Source: Cyprinodon diabolis
Lineage: Eukaryota; Chordata; Actinopteri; Cyprinodontiformes; Cyprinodontidae
Assembly (NCBI GenBank): GCA_030533445.1
Contig: CM060082.1
Span: 36,023,317 to 36,087,316, forward strand
DNA: 64,000 bases
Direction: 5' to 3'
The stretch's first letter is position 1, and every line of letters starts with the position of its first letter. This document shows positions 1 through 13,097 of this stretch, piece after piece. The notes under the pieces were generated by a model, which was not told the origin of the DNA, did not search any database, and was given only the letters and a program-made list of their open reading frames with translations. Made by a program: the position numbers and the translations under genes.

Positions 1-640
1 TAAATATTACCTATCAAAAAAATTTACATAAAATAGTGTTTCTTAAACTAAGGAAGGTGATCGTTGGATTGTTGCATCTCTATTCATATGATTTAAAATA
101 AGTTGTTTAACTAAGACATCCAGGAAGGTCTAAACTAAAGATTTACATCATTTAATAAATTTAGCTGTATCGAATCTCTCTCCAAAACTGAAAAGGCATT
201 GATAATTGATAAACAATATAAAAAGGGTAATACATTATTCAATTAAATATTGTATAAATAGGTTTTCAAAAGAATAAATGGATCAAAGGTAAAAATGGTG
301 GAAATTTTTGGGATTTAAAACTATGATTGGAATAAAGTAGGTCATTTTTGATATTTAGTGACAAGATTATCTATAGTCATGTAAAACAGGCTGATCATTC
401 TTTAAGGTTTTAAAAAAATAGAAAATATGATGATTGAAATTAAATTGGTCTAAATTGGAGATTTACAAATTAACAATTATGGAACTGCTTCTAAAATACA
501 GTTAAGTTTTGGGTTCAACATGATAGGAAACATTTATTTCTCATGTAGGCCTTATATAAAAAGAGGGTCAAAGGATTGATAAAATACAGCTCGAAAGAAG
601 CAGATTTATAATACAAAAGGAAGACAGCAAAGCTGTCATA
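1..640. other. AT-rich DNA, no gene seen
   Basis: AT-rich sequence with many short A and T runs and stop codons in all frames. No domain, RNA gene or inverted-repeat element was recognised. The left edge of the retroviral relic that follows lies near the end of this stretch, where the integrase frame becomes open after a TAA at about 639. Confidence 0.6.
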
Positions 641-641
641 A

Positions 642-1134
642 AGTGTCGGATCAATCATTAACCAATCAACAGGGTTCTCTCCATATGAGCTCCAGACAGG
701 ATGGATGTTTCCAGGACCTGCTACCCGCATTCCAGGATGGAAAGGTGAGCTTGCACATTTATCTCCTAAAGATTTCTTCAATGAGTTACAGGTCCTGGCA
801 GCGGAATTTACAAAATACCAGACGACACAGGAACGTCCAGGCTCGGGACCAGTTCCGGGAATCGACTGGGTGCGCCTGAAGGTCATCAAAAGAAAATGGT
901 CTGAACCTCGCTTCACCGGACCATACCGAGTCGTGGAGAGGACATCTCATGCTGTCCGTCTGCAAAGGAAAAGGAGACACCGGGTTCCATTGGAGTCAGT
1001 GCACAGCAGCAGAGGAGCCACAACGCACGCTACAAGGCGTACAGGAGAATCTACAGTCTCAACCTGCGGTCGAGGAGTGTCTGCAGGCACATCCCAGCAC
1101 GGAGGAGGATCTGCAGTTCCAGGCAGAAGTGTAG
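642..1134 (+). pseudogene. endogenous retrovirus pol remnant: integrase C-terminal end
   Basis: Degraded 3' end of a retroviral pol gene. Integrase inserts viral DNA into the host genome; only its C-terminal part is left. The frame open from about 642 contains TGFSPYE, typical of the end of the integrase core in gamma/epsilon-like fish retroviruses, followed near 870-960 by a W-V-x-L-K-V-I-K-R-K-W-x-E-P-R-x-TGPY-type C-terminal SH3-like segment. Homology then moves to the +1 frame (about 950-1134, with GKGDTGFHWSQC and EEPQRTL), so an indel near 955-965 breaks the gene. The catalytic D,D-35-E core, RT, gag and 5' LTR are absent. It lies about 950 bp upstream of a probable 3' LTR on the same strand, as expected of a 5'-truncated provirus. 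Assignment rests on recalled family motifs, not a search. Confidence 0.72.
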
Positions 1135-2088
1135 CAGGGATTCCTGCCAAGACCACTTCATTTTCCTGAATTACAAGGCTTAAAAGGCCCGGACAGGCAC
1201 AATAATCCTGTTCCGGTGTCCTTCCATTGAGAAAAGGAGATTGCACCCTCTCCTTAAACTCACTGTTATATTGGCACAATACTCCAATTTTCTGTGAGCA
1301 ACGGACACTCAGGTGGAAACCTGAGGTCAACCGAGGAGGAATACGTGAAGGATCAGGCTACAAGATCATCATTAACTTATCTTCTCTTTATTGCGTGTTT
1401 TCGTTTTTTGCGAGCTCTTAAAGAACATTCGTTTCTTTTTTGCGCGTATTTTTGGATCGTTTCCTGACGAAGAATTCATATTCATTTTTGGAGGACTATC
1501 GAAGGAGCATAGAGACGAACTCTAAGTTCTTATTATTCAATTGTGAAAAAAAAAAAAAAGGGTTTTTTGTAATTTTTATGTGTTTATGATGTATTTTCTT
1601 TTTTTTGATGTTATTGTTTTGTATTGACAAATTGTGATTTTTGTGGCGAGTATTGTCTTTTAAGTCTGCAGAGCATTTTTTAGTAATTTCGAGATATCTT
1701 ACTCTGGTTTTCTAATTTTATACTTGGGCTGATATTTCTATTGTGTTTTTTCTTCTATTGACATAACTGAGTTGTATGATTTTTTTATGTTTGATAAGTG
1801 AAATGTATTTTCAGTTGTAGTTTTTACTGGTTAAAATTTTGTGGTTCATCAGGTGAGTATTACATTGTTGGATAGCCCAAGATACATTTGATAAGTTCAG
1901 ATAATGGAGTTCAGCTTCAGACACATGACCTGGCCGTGGAGCTAGGAGGTTCTGTTTAAAACAGGGGCTGTTATAGAATTAGGCTAATGTTTTAGTTTTT
2001 TTAATATACTAAATGGTTTTTTGGTTCCTCTATTAGAAGGCTTAATTTATTTGTGAGGTCTGTGTGTCTCAGACCTCATAAGAGGGAC
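1135..2088 (+). other. degenerate internal 3' region of the retroviral relic
   Basis: Lies between the integrase remnant and the putative 3' LTR. A 64-codon frame at 1227-1421 could be a leader or env relic, but no transmembrane heptad, furin site or CX6CC-type motif was found, so an env gene is not supported. 1540-1860 is T-rich low-complexity DNA with an A14 run near 1546. A short purine-rich tract (AAGAGGGA, about 2080-2087) just before the LTR is a candidate polypurine tract. Confidence 0.45.
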
Positions 2089-3027
2089 TGTTGAAGAAAA
2101 ATGATTATTTTAGTTTTTAATACAGTTAATCTTATGGCTTGTGTAAAAGGTATGTTGAACACTCTCATTTTGAACATATTTCTTAATTCTGAACAAGTTT
2201 GTGAAGATAACCTTTCCTTGAACCAAAGGACTGAATTTAAGTTTGTTTTTGAGAATTTATGGTAGGAAAGAGGCCCCCGCATTCCAATAGCTATTCTGTG
2301 AGGTCTTATCTCATGTTTTCTTTAGCCAGATGTTTGCCATAAATTAGGGGAAGCTCTAAGTTTTTCTGAGTGTCCAAGATAGCTCCTGGTTGGAGGAGCA
2401 AAAGCCAGCCTTAGTTGAATAAATTAAATACAAGAGGATAAAACTTTCTACACAGAAGTAACAAATCAGATTTGCTCTTGCAACTCTCCAAAGATGTCTT
2501 TGTACGTCTTTGCTTTCTTTCCTTCTCTCCATTTATGTCAGGTAATTGAATGTATGTCTCCGTTGTTCTGCAGTTTCTGGTATAAGTTTGTCCATTGTCT
2601 TATTTCTAAGTTTGTGCATTGTCTTATATTGGATTAAACTCTGTAATTCTGTGACGTCAACACGCAATGCTGGTTTTCCTTGGGGCCACTCGCAGCTCGC
2701 CGAGATGAACCTGGGAAAGGAAGAGAGAAAGCCAACCTTTTTCCAAAGTTAACTATTTTAGAATATTTTCTTCCTTAACACCTGGTAAGTGACTCTCTCT
2801 TATAATCATCTCCTGTCACTGTCTCCTGTCACTTACCTGTGTTTCTCCTTCCAGAGTGTCAGTGATTGGGCGGTGCCCCGCCCCCTCTCCTGCAGTTGCT
2901 GCAGGTCCGCAACAGCTCCGCACTTCTGTTTTGTCCATTTATGTTTTTGTTTTAATACATTTTTTGAACTTTCCTACTGGCTCTCTCGCCTTGAATACTG
3001 GGTCCCTCTGTTCTGTTTTATGACACA
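2089..3027 (+). mobile_element. putative 3' LTR of the endogenous retrovirus
   Basis: Begins TGTTGAAG directly after a purine-rich tract and ends, by my best reading, at a TGACACA near 3027. That gives a long LTR of about 940 bp that begins TG and ends CA. The right part holds a CCCCGCCCC GC box and a C/T-rich end resembling U5 of fish retroviruses. The 5' LTR is not in the window, so the ends cannot be confirmed by comparison, and a shorter LTR ending at a TTAACA near 2780 is an alternative. Orientation follows the pol remnant. Confidence 0.42.
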
Positions 3028-5344
<2,317 letters not shown>

Positions 5345-5434
5345 TCCAGAATTTAGCAAAAAAGGTCTGTATTTCTTTTTACATTAGAAAGGGAAGATTA
5401 TACAGCAGACATTTCCTGCCTTTAATTTCTATAT

Positions 5435-5729
5435 TGTAGCGGCTGGACGAAGAGGTGCATTATGGGGCACTGTTTTGGGTTGTTTGCTTGTTTATTTCTT
5501 TGTTATTCTGTTTGAATGTTGCTCATGTTGTTTATTGTTCATATTTGCCTCAGTTCATGCTGTTTTGGGGGTGTGTGTTGAGGGCATGTGAGTTTCACCC
5601 TGAGTGATAAGGCTGTTGGGTTTACTGAAGTGTTGTGCTGCATCCCTAGCGGAGTTGTTGAAGAATAAATAAACACTGTTGAAATCAGTCAACTAAGCCT
5701 GAATGTTTGTAACACTCACCGGCGTTACA
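5435..5729 (+). mobile_element. solo LTR, 295 bp, with 4-bp target duplication ATAT
   Basis: Starts TGTAGCGG and ends GGCGTTACA, so the ends form an imperfect inverted repeat (TGTAGCG against TGTAACGCC). It is flanked on both sides by ATAT (5431-5434 and 5730-5733), a 4-bp target-site duplication. An AATAAATAAA polyadenylation signal near 5665-5675 sets plus orientation. No internal gag-pol DNA is adjacent, so this is a solo LTR left by LTR-LTR recombination. A 4-bp duplication fits some class I endogenous retroviruses and some Ty3/gypsy or Bel/Pao groups; the family is not identified. Confidence 0.78.
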
Positions 5730-5733
5730 ATAT

Positions 5734-6014
5734 TTTTGACCATTACAGCTTACACATAATAATAAAAGTCAATCACCCCTGAAAAAAATTTGAAAAAACA
5801 ATACATAATTATATATTTTTTTTAAAGAAATTCATTTCTAGGAACTCAGTCCTTGGTTAAGTCTTTGCACTCAGGCCTCCTTTTGCATTAACTACTGTAT
5901 TCAGTGACCAGAACTCTGATTCTTTAGAGCTTTTATGCCATAAGTCAATATAAATTGTTAATATTGAGGGCCAATGTTTACTTTATTTTGAACATTGGTG
6001 GGGGAAGATGCATG
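5734..6014. other. short AT-rich spacer
   Basis: AT-rich sequence between the solo LTR and the T/G homopolymer tract. No gene or repeat family recognised. Confidence 0.5.
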
Positions 6015-6018
6015 TTTT

Positions 6019-6049
<31 letters not shown>

Positions 6050-6053
6050 GGGG
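6015..6053 (+). repeat. compound homopolymer T14-G25
   Basis: Fourteen T then twenty-five G with no interruption. The G run could stack as G-quadruplex on the plus strand (C run on minus), and its length is probably approximate because homopolymers are often misassembled. The two opposed frames through it (poly-Gly and poly-Pro) are artefacts of the tract. Confidence 0.95.
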
Positions 6054-9000
6054 TTGTTTTTTGATGCACCACTCCCCCTTACTGCTGTATCACCATCACT
6101 CATAAGACCCTTACAAGACACTCCCACAGGGACATGTGATCCTTCTCCCAACTGTGCTTGGAAACAAAGGCAGCAACTCACCATTTCTCATCCTCTTTGC
6201 AAGGAAAGATTATGAATAGAAGGCCATGCAGGCAACAAGAATCTGAACATTCTATCTGCAGCGAGTTATCTTGGCCTTTTGGTAATCTCAGAACCTGATA
6301 TTACTATAAAATCTTTCTGCAACATTTCTCTCTGAGTTTACAGGAATTACTTGGAGGAATCAAAGTCTGGAACCGTAAAGGAACAAAGGACAAAGGTCAT
6401 CCAAAAACAGACCAAATGAGTGACATATGTTTGATCGATAATTTAATTATTTTTATTATGACTTCTCATTTTTTGAATTATGGTTCCTGAGAATTTATTC
6501 CATATGTGTGCAGACTTAACTGTTTTGCCATAATTTGACCTTGATTCACACTTTCATTTTTTGTCCTAACACACAGGCAGTTGGAATATATTGAATATTA
6601 TTTGATTAAATAACATATTTTCTTTCAACACATGGCCTTCTTAAAATTGCAGACTTCAATAGGCTTGAAGGGGTTTCATTTAAATATAGAGTAGAGATAA
6701 AGTACTGCCAGAGCTTAGCCAGGACAAGGTCAGGGCACCAATTGTAAAACTATACCAGACTTCTTGGAGTTAGAGGATTGGAGGTCAGGTAACCTTAGGT
6801 TCCACCATCAAACTGTCATGTATTGTCAAGGCCAGGTTATCTTATTGGCAGCGTCATTGATTTTCTGATTAATGGACCTCTCCAGCGTTGGCATTTACTG
6901 CTGCAGACATCATTTTAATGTGTGCATGATCAATACCTCCATCAACACTGAGAATATCCCGCCGTCAAGCAACAGGGGATGTGTCTAGCCGTGAGTTTAG
7001 ATCAGTGTGGTCATGTTGTGGTCCAATAGGGCATGCTCTGGTATTGGTGCAACAGTGTTCACAATAAAAGGTTATTAAAGCCTTTTATGATGAATGCACA
7101 TACATCTACAAATAATTGTGAGCATGAGCAACTTTTTTTGAAGGATCAAACTTTTGATATCTTATTGAACTCCACTCTAAGAGCTGACAGTTGCTCTGCC
7201 TACAGTATGTGGGTCTATTTGTCTTTGTGAGCCATCGACAGTTCAACTACTGTGAACAAAAAGACCATCTATTTCATGCAAAATATTATTCATAAATATG
7301 TCCCCTTAATTTAAAATGTCACAGCATGCCTTTTTTCACTTTGAGTTACAAAACACAAATTAAAAGCTAATCTCCTCGCGATCAAACTAATAAATTAAAC
7401 AGGCTGTTTTTTGGGGGGGCGGGGTTGCACTCATTCCTTGTTATTGTCTCTCAAGATTATCTTTGCAGCGGAGGTAGAGGCAATCTTAGAAAAATCTGAC
7501 TTTTTTTGTTGATTTTACACTGTGAGTAGCTATTCAGCTCATATTGGTGCGGATGTTCTGCATCTTCAAACTTTTCAAATCAAACAGCAGTTTTAGAGGT
7601 TAGAATACAGAATAAACATCTAAATCTGTATAAAAGCATTTCAACTCAAAAACATGATTTATATAACACAAACACATGCATCTCTAGGCTTTAATTATTT
7701 GGACTTACGTACTCATTTGAAAATAAATTTGATGTTGACTCTGAATATTATATGTTGCACAAAGATCTTTATTTTTTTTTGCACACAGTTATCTATCACA
7801 GCACCATAGATCAGAAACAGCACAGCAGCTTGCAGAAAACAAGCTGAAGTTTTGAGTCAGGGCGGAGGATTGACAAATGACAAAGTAAGAGGTCTGAATG
7901 TGCAGATAAATGATACTCATGATTGGCCGGGATTGTAATAAAACACTATGTCAACTCTAATGCTTTTAGCATTTCATTGGCCTGCCAACTGATTTGCTCA
8001 TTGGCTTATCTGAGCCCTCACAATTGATTCCCATCGCAACATCTGGATGCTGGTTTCATTTCTTGCGGGAGAAAGAGAATCCAAACCCTGAGACTCACAG
8101 AATGCATTGATATTTGTTTTTAAGATGCATAAAGGCTTAATACAATTTATTTTGACTTCTAAAACACACATGCTTCTTAGACATATGACAGAGGCCTAAA
8201 GGTATCAAGAAGTGTCCCAAAGTAATTAACTGTCACACATTTCTATTGTTTGATGACCATGTGGAGCAATACTGAATTTTAAATTCCATATCATTTAATG
8301 ACTAAAACAAGGTTAAAGATGATAATTTCCGAATATATAGAATATTGATTCTGATTCATTCAGATTGTGCTATGATTAAACAGAGAGTAATCTGTATTTA
8401 GGTCTAATTAAGTATTAAAAGAAACAATGTAAGTCATTCCTCAAACCAAAACATGACAACATTCAGATTAAACACCTAATGCCATGCACTGTACCTGTTG
8501 ATGACTCATAAAAGAGGCCAAACAAATTTCCTAATAGAAAAAGAGCTTAATTTCTTCATGTTTAGAATAAAGCAAAGGGTTTTTAAATTTGTTAAAATTT
8601 ACTTTGACATAACCAAAAGGTTGACATCAGATTTATTTTGATTGTTTGTAGATTTAAGCATAGTAGGACAGTGTTTAACATGTTTTGAAATATTCACATC
8701 TGTGTTTTACTGTATGCTGTGCAAGCATTTGTTTGTACCACCCTCTCATACATTTAAGAACCTTCATCCATCAAAATCAAATTTCCTGAGGGATTCATAT
8801 TGCCTTATGGTTCTCAAGATTAAATTGACAAACTGTAACTGACTCTAATACAGCTAATTCATATATGATTTCCTTCATGTTATTTTTTAGACCCAATTTT
8901 CTGAGTTAAGCTGATGCTGAGAACCACAATGCCACAAATTTGCTTTCCGTCTGGCTCTCAGAAAATGAAAGCTAGCCTTTTCAGCCTCGACTGAAGAGTT

Positions 9001-9780
9001 GATCATATCCCAAAAAGGTTTTACTTCACCATTTTAATTGTTATAGCTGGAGATTTGATCACCTTTTGTTGTTTAAATCACTCTACTTTCCTGCATTTAA
9101 TCCTAAGTGTTCTTGTGAGGCCACCTTTTAATATTGATTCGAAACTCAAGGAGCTGAAAAGATGTGTATTAGGGCAGCATATGGTGGGAAGCCAAGTTGC
9201 TTCACATTCGTTTGAAGCTCAAAGAGAGGCTCCCTTGAATCAGTCAGGGTTGTCGAATAGAGCATTTGCAGAGGCTTTTGCCCAAGGCCATTCCTCTGAA
9301 AAGCTCTCATCTCAGGCTTCCAGGGAGCAAAGGGCTGACAAAAAAGTTTCTTGGTGACAGCAACTTTGGGCTCGGGTATGAATTTGCCTATATCCCATGA
9401 GAGTTTGAAATGCAGCTTTAAAAAAAATAAGGCATACAGTCAAAGTTTCTTTGCATTATCAAACGAAGCAAAATTTTGTATTAATCAACAAGGACATCAA
9501 ACTAAACTGTTTGCAAACCCTTTCCTTAGTTACTAAGACATTGCTCATTTTAAATAAGACATTTAACTTTAAATGGGGTTTAACTGTATCAAGTTTTTTT
9601 GTTTGATTCCAACAGTTTTCCTTGTGGTGTGCTAAATCTTTTTTTGTATTCAATCTGTAAAATTTCTGTACTTTTATTGAAGCTTTGGATTATGAAGTAA
9701 GAGATACAGTAACCCTTTAATGACCCCAAACGCAGGCTCCCCTGTGCTTAGGGTCTTTGCTTAAATAACTGTGCTTATAT
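6054..9780. other. AT-rich non-coding DNA, no gene seen
   Basis: No recognised exon or transposon. 9150-9345 is less AT-rich, carries no repeat hallmark and has a 100-codon open frame (9055-9357) without family resemblance; it is listed among the conserved non-coding candidates. A G7-C-G4 run lies near 7414-7425. Confidence 0.5.
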
Positions 9781-9799
9781 AACCTCTGTGCTTGAATAA

Positions 9800-10315
9800 C
9801 GCTAAGCACAGGCTCCCCTCAGGGCTTTATCCTGAGCCCCCTGCTGTTCACTCTGATGACACACTATTATGTCCTCAGGTTCACCACCAATCATATCGTG
9901 AAGTTTGCAGACGACACCGCGATCATGGGCCTCATCAGGAACGATGAGGACCAGGACTACAGAGAAGAGGTGGAGCAGCTGTTTGACTGGTGCAAAGATA
10001 ACAGCCTGATGCTGAATGAAGCAGATCATTATCAACTTCAGGAGGAACCGGCCTAACCAAGCTCCATGGCTCATCAACAGCTCAGCTGTATAGATGATCA
10101 GCAGCACCAAATTCCTGGGGGTGCACATCACAGACAACCTCACCTGGACTGTAAACACCTCCTAACTGGTCAAAAGGGCACAAAAGCACTTGCATTTCCT
10201 TCTGAGGATGAGGAGAGCCGACCTGCCTCTACCCATCCTTACAACTTTCTACAGAAGCTCCATAGAGAGCGTTCTGACCAGCTGTCTCACTGTGTCGAGG
10301 CTGTGATCCTCTAGC
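9800..10315 (+). pseudogene. LINE reverse transcriptase relic (Rex1/jockey-superfamily type)
   Basis: Fragment of a non-LTR retrotransposon RT, the enzyme that copies element RNA into the genome at a nick. It starts at an SPQG-like motif (about 9803-9830) and carries FADDTA, the RT catalytic motif C, near 9908-9925. Homology then shifts frame near 10020: the next segment (about 10080-10280) encodes a STKFLGVHIT-like block, ending in FYRSSIESVLTSCLTV. Stops and the frame change show it is dead. The same family recurs on the minus strand at 42248-42690 with very similar blocks. No endonuclease domain is present. The clade (Rex1/Babar or another jockey-group lineage) is from memory; LINE RT is secure. 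Confidence 0.85.
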
Positions 10316-10416
10316 AGCCCTTTTACATCTTTTAGGTTAGTTAAACAACATGTAGTTGCTTTTTTCTGATTCTTTCTGAAGAATATGACTTTGTTGTTTT
10401 AAAAACATAACATCAA

Positions 10417-10645
10417 TTGTTGTTTGAATTCCTTTTTTTCGGTTCTGCTGGAAGTGTCTTCCTATTAAAAGGAACTTTTTCCACTGTACTGTTGATGTGT
10501 GCACAAAGGGATTACTCAAGAGCCAGAAATTTTCTTGACAAAAATTTCCAAACAATCTCATTATATTGTCTCTGTAAAGGGCCTGAAAATAACATGTGGT
10601 ATAAATTGGCGTTATATAAATAAACGGAAATTAATTGAATTGATT
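10417..10645 (+). mobile_element. L2-type LINE 3' end, diverged copy
   Basis: Reads as the same 3'-UTR module found on the minus strand at 20217-20943 and 62476-62992. Shared blocks are a GGTTCTGCTGGAAGTGTCTT-like block (about 10440), a diverged 'AAAAGGAACTTTTTCCACTGT' block and the terminal GGCGTTATATAAATAAAC with a decayed TTGAA-type tail near 10640. It is more diverged than the other two copies, hence older. No coding part is attached. The adjacent RT relic at 9800-10315 is a different LINE family, so the two are separate insertions. Confidence 0.75.
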
Positions 10646-12600
10646 TTACATCAATTTACAGGACATGCCATTTACCTGTCTTTAAAAAGTTGTTCACTCT
10701 CAGAAAAAATTTTTACTACATGGACATTCTTAGACCAAACCTCCCCATGGCAAGTATCATTGGAAACTGGAGACTCTAGCCTCTCCAACATGGTAAAGCA
10801 CACCTTTATCCAATCTATCTTTTTGACGTTATTTCTATGGAAATCAGATAATATAAAAGCTCCTTAAAACCTACGAGCTTAAGTCTCCTTATTCCCAAAT
10901 TGATTCTGAGAAGGTTAGTGGCTTTATTTCTGTTTGTTCAATTCACATTGATATCCATCCCTGATCTCTCTTACTCTTACTGATTGAGTTCCTCTTTGCT
11001 TTGTTGACATTAATAAATGTGTTAAACATTATAGATTGTGTCTGGTTGAATGTCAGGTGCTCTGTGTATAACATAATAAACCCAATGAAAAACGGTGCCT
11101 ATTGGCCACAGCTGCAAAACCAAAAGGCCTAACAGTGCTGGCACTATATAGTTATTCACTTTCTAAAGCAGCTGCTGAGAAGGGGACATGACAACAAATA
11201 CATTTTTGAGGGAAGGGCCAGATCCTCTTAAATTCAACTCAAATCAGCCCTACATAAACAAAAGGATTTTTAGAATATCACAAATAGACCCTGAAAATAC
11301 TCTCACTTCTAAGTCCCTTTATCAAAACTTGTCTTCTAACAGCTTGCTGATGTTTTCAAGTCTACATAAGCTCTCTTATTCCTAACAGTATTTAACTCTC
11401 AGTAATTCTAACATAACCTTGTTATTATTACAACTGAATTTGCATGAATTATTTGTTTCGAGTGTTGCCAATTTTATTTCTAAGATAAATACCTTCTCTA
11501 AAAAGTCAAATGAGATCAATCTTAAATCTTCTATGGAAAGAAAATACTGATACCTGAGCATCTAACACAGAGCCAAAAATTCCCTAAGAGATGGACTAGG
11601 CTATGAACACTAAGGACGATTAATATCAGAGCAGACTGCTGATCCAAAGGGAGATCAATGTAGGTTAAAATAAAAACACAAATTAACGTTAACATTTCTC
11701 TGAAACATATACGTGACTCTTTTAATTTCATAAATTCTACCAGTTCTTATCTCAATGCTTTCTCACTATTGCAGGTTCCTGAATCACACCATGACTGAGC
11801 TTCTCCAATACCTTGAAGTGTGTGAAATTTCTTGTTTTAACTCCCAGCAGTCTGACACCTATGCCTCTCATGCTGACCTGTTTTCCTTGATTCCTCTTTT
11901 TCTACTTGTATTCCAAGCTGATTTCAGCTCTTCAAGGATTTTATGTAATCAATTAACAGGGACGCTGTTTTCTGTATCTCTGTAGAATAAGGGTTCTAGA
12001 TAAGGTTTCTTCAAAAAGACTTGTAGTTTGCGGCATTCTGTTTATGGAATAGTTTCTCTTCATTTGCCATTCTTTCACACATTTAAACAATAATCAGCAT
12101 GTTTTTAAAAGGTTTATTAGTCTATTACTCATCAATGTGTACAGACAGAAACTTTTTATTTCATTTCATTTCATTAGCTTCAGTGTGAACAGTGATGAAC
12201 CAAAATGTAGGTAAACATGCCAAAGGGTTCCTATCCATGGTTATTCCCTGATGAACCATCACAGCATTTTAAGAATCTACTACATAAACACTTGTTGATT
12301 TCTAATTTTTCATTTAATAAAGTATTATTTAACCAAATAATGTTTTATTTACCTCTTTTACTGCAATATGAATTTGTTTGAACACATTCTAATTATTCTA
12401 AATCCATTTAAAAGCTAATTTGATTTCATTCCGACTTTAAAGAAAAGCTTTGGTACTCAAACATAAAATTCATGGTAAACTGTGATATCATAGCATCATT
12501 TAATCAGGAATGATTTTAAACCATTTTGTTTGCCTTTTTGCTTTCTGTACATACTAGCTTCCTAGTTTTAGTTGAGTTTTGATAGCTTAGTTCAGAGTTT
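10646..12600. other. AT-rich non-coding DNA, no gene seen
   Basis: Short frames only (for example 11188-11385 and 11755-11985), none with recognisable domains. No terminal inverted repeats or LTR ends were found. Confidence 0.5.
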
Positions 12601-13097
12601 TTAAAGCTACAGTGTGTAATAATTACAGGGATATACAGTCAGAAATGTAATATATTATACATAACTATGTTATTTATCATCATCTACGAGCTCAGCCTCT
12701 TAACCTTAATATTTGCGTTGCCTTAGAATTCGTTATTTATAATTACATAGGAGCGGGTCTCGCAGCCATGGAGGCAGACATCTTTGCGCTACGGCAGAAC
12801 AGAGCCAGCAAACTAGCGATTGCGAGATCGCCCATTACGCTCGAAAGTAACTACGGCAAGTTGAGAGAGATGAACTGAGACGGTACTGAACAATAGATGG
12901 CAGTATTAAAATTATCTATGTAAACAAACCTCATCACTTGAGAAGGTAGGTGATGCGGACGTGGTGGAAGACATTTTGTCCCGTAACGCTCGCCGTACTG
13001 TTTGGGGGGGAGAAGCGGTGGGGGGGAGATGTTCATGTTGCTGCGGTCTGCAGTCTGAACGTTAGATGTCGCTGAAAATTACACACTTTAGCTTTAA
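12601..13097. mobile_element. MITE with TTAA ends (piggyBac-like), 497 bp including TTAA
   Basis: Both ends are TTAA followed by a matching inverted repeat: TTAA AGCTACAGTGTGTAAT at the left, and at the right the reverse complement of TTAA AGCTAAAGTGTGTAAT. TTAA duplication is the hallmark of piggyBac-superfamily insertion. The interior is locally GC-rich, has two G runs (13001-13008 and 13018-13026) and codes for no transposase, so the element is non-autonomous. The 61-codon minus frame at 12851-13036 is a by-product of the G runs. Confidence 0.75.

Noticed and set aside
5955..6215. Opposed frames of 86 and 68 codons through the poly-G tract
   Set aside because: Their length comes from the homopolymer being read as poly-Gly or poly-Pro; no domain or start context.
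9856..10056. Host gene
   Set aside because: FADDTA and neighbouring blocks are LINE reverse transcriptase.
12851..13036. Proline-rich small protein on the minus strand
   Set aside because: Produced by the G runs of the TTAA-ended MITE.
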